Notes under the pieces: model-generated
Told to the model about the DNA's origin: nothing
The model's database searches: none
What the model saw: the letters and a program-made list of their open reading frames with translations, nothing else
Position numbers and translations under genes: made by a program
Assembly: GCF_032118995.1 (NCBI RefSeq)
Contig: NC_092661.1
Span: forward strand, 15,881,006-15,945,005
DNA from: Asterias amurensis
Lineage: Eukaryota; Echinodermata; Asteroidea; Forcipulatida; Asteriidae
Direction of reading: 5' to 3'
DNA: 64,000 nucleotides
Shown: in pieces, positions 63,241 through 64,000 of the stretch
Layout: the number at the start of each line of letters is the position of its first letter
Numbering within the stretch: the first letter of the stretch is position 1

Positions 63241-64000
63241 AAAACCTCACTGAAGTCTTTGTTTGCGACCCTGATTTTGTTTTGAGTCACAAGTAGAGGG
63301 CGTTACATGGAATAATGTTTTGGAGGCTGAGTCGGAAGACTTGATTTGTTGTTTGTTAGTCTTGGCCCAAGACGTCGGCCAGTGATAGTTGCCAGTAAAA
63401 TTGTCTCAATCATACCGTAAGAGGGCGCCCTGTATCGATTTACAACTGAGCGTAGTACACAATTTATCGATCACTGACGGCTTGGGCAAAGACTAGTAGT
63501 TCTTTGTTTGAGCATGGAGGTAGAATTAGTTCTACCTCCATGGTTTGAGTGCCTCAACGTGAATGACGATCGTTGACGCTATTTAAAATTAAGTTTCACA
63601 AAATGCAGTTTGCTGGGAGTACCGATTTTGATGTTTGGCCGAAATTTGGTGCCCACTAAAGTCTGGTGCTTGGAAACGAGACCGCATCGGGCAGTCGCGT
63701 CGTGGTCGTGTCACGGTCTCTCAAAGAAATGCACACACATTCTTTCATTAGACCATGGAGGTATGATTAGACTAGACACTACATGACGCTACATTACGGG
63801 AGATGAGAAAGATGTCGATGAAATGCAAAATTGACAGACATTTTTGTGTAAGTAAGTAACAACTAACAGTGACATTCTTTTCTGTTTGGACAATTTGGAT
63901 TTATTAAATATTACAATAAAAAATAGCCTACTCTATCTATCTATTCGTAGCGTCATACGTTATCGACCCTTATATGTTTTCGGTCCCAAACTTTGATTCC
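63241..64000. other. Unrecognised, with ATGGAGGTA hairpins
   Basis: The hairpin CATGGAGGTAGAATTAGTTCTACCTCCATG lies at about 63514-63543 and a half-copy (CCATGGAGGTATGATTAGAC) at about 63752. No gene is visible to the end of the window. Confidence 0.45.

Overview
The window is animal genomic DNA. It has GT-AG introns, Kozak-type starts, LINEs, SINEs, a Penelope-like fragment and many short inverted-repeat elements, with low gene density. The repeat repertoire and the SAMD9-like genes suggest an invertebrate deuterostome, most likely an echinoderm (perhaps a sea star). That placement is inference; no species marker was seen.

Three host genes can be built. (1) A small plus-strand gene at 1799-6121 has four exons. 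It encodes a signal peptide, two LDL-receptor class A repeats, one transmembrane helix and a short tail (about 163 aa). (2) and (3) A head-to-head pair of large paralogues lies at 22769-11771 (minus) and 37441-57305 (plus). Each has seven coding exons, predicted at about 2032 and 2024 aa. Both have the same order: short N-terminal segment, ubiquitin-like domain ending in Gly-Gly, low-complexity linker ending in a RHIM-like motif, TRADD-N-like domain, SAM domain, long disordered stretch, SAMD9/SAMD9L core (SIR2-like region, STAND-type P-loop NTPase, TPR-like helices, OB-like region) and a C-terminal coiled coil. The AlbA-like nucleic-acid-binding/anticodon-nuclease effector of vertebrate SAMD9 is not visible between SAM and SIR2-like. 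This Ubl/RHIM-like/TRADD-N/SAM/SAMD9 combination is the best candidate here for an undescribed innate-immune or cell-death receptor.

Layout: 0-1.8 kb, minisatellite and MITEs; 1.8-6.1 kb, LDLa gene with a LINE fossil and tandem repeats in its introns; 6.1-11.8 kb, MITEs, a very short copy of an RLE-type LINE and a long (TAA)n; 11.8-22.8 kb, SAMD9-like copy 1 (minus); 22.8-37.4 kb, shared upstream region filled with MITEs; 37.4-57.3 kb, SAMD9-like copy 2 (plus), whose 10.6-kb last intron holds an APE-type LINE, an RLE-type LINE, a tRNA-derived SINE, a Penelope-like fragment and possible DIRS-like remnants; 57.3-64 kb, MITEs and unique sequence.

Inferred working model: the NTPase/TPR/OB core senses and oligomerises, as proposed for SAMD9 and other STAND proteins, and the N-terminal TRADD-N and RHIM-like modules pass the signal on, in place of the missing nuclease effector. 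The Ubl could be a docking module or a cleavable leader.
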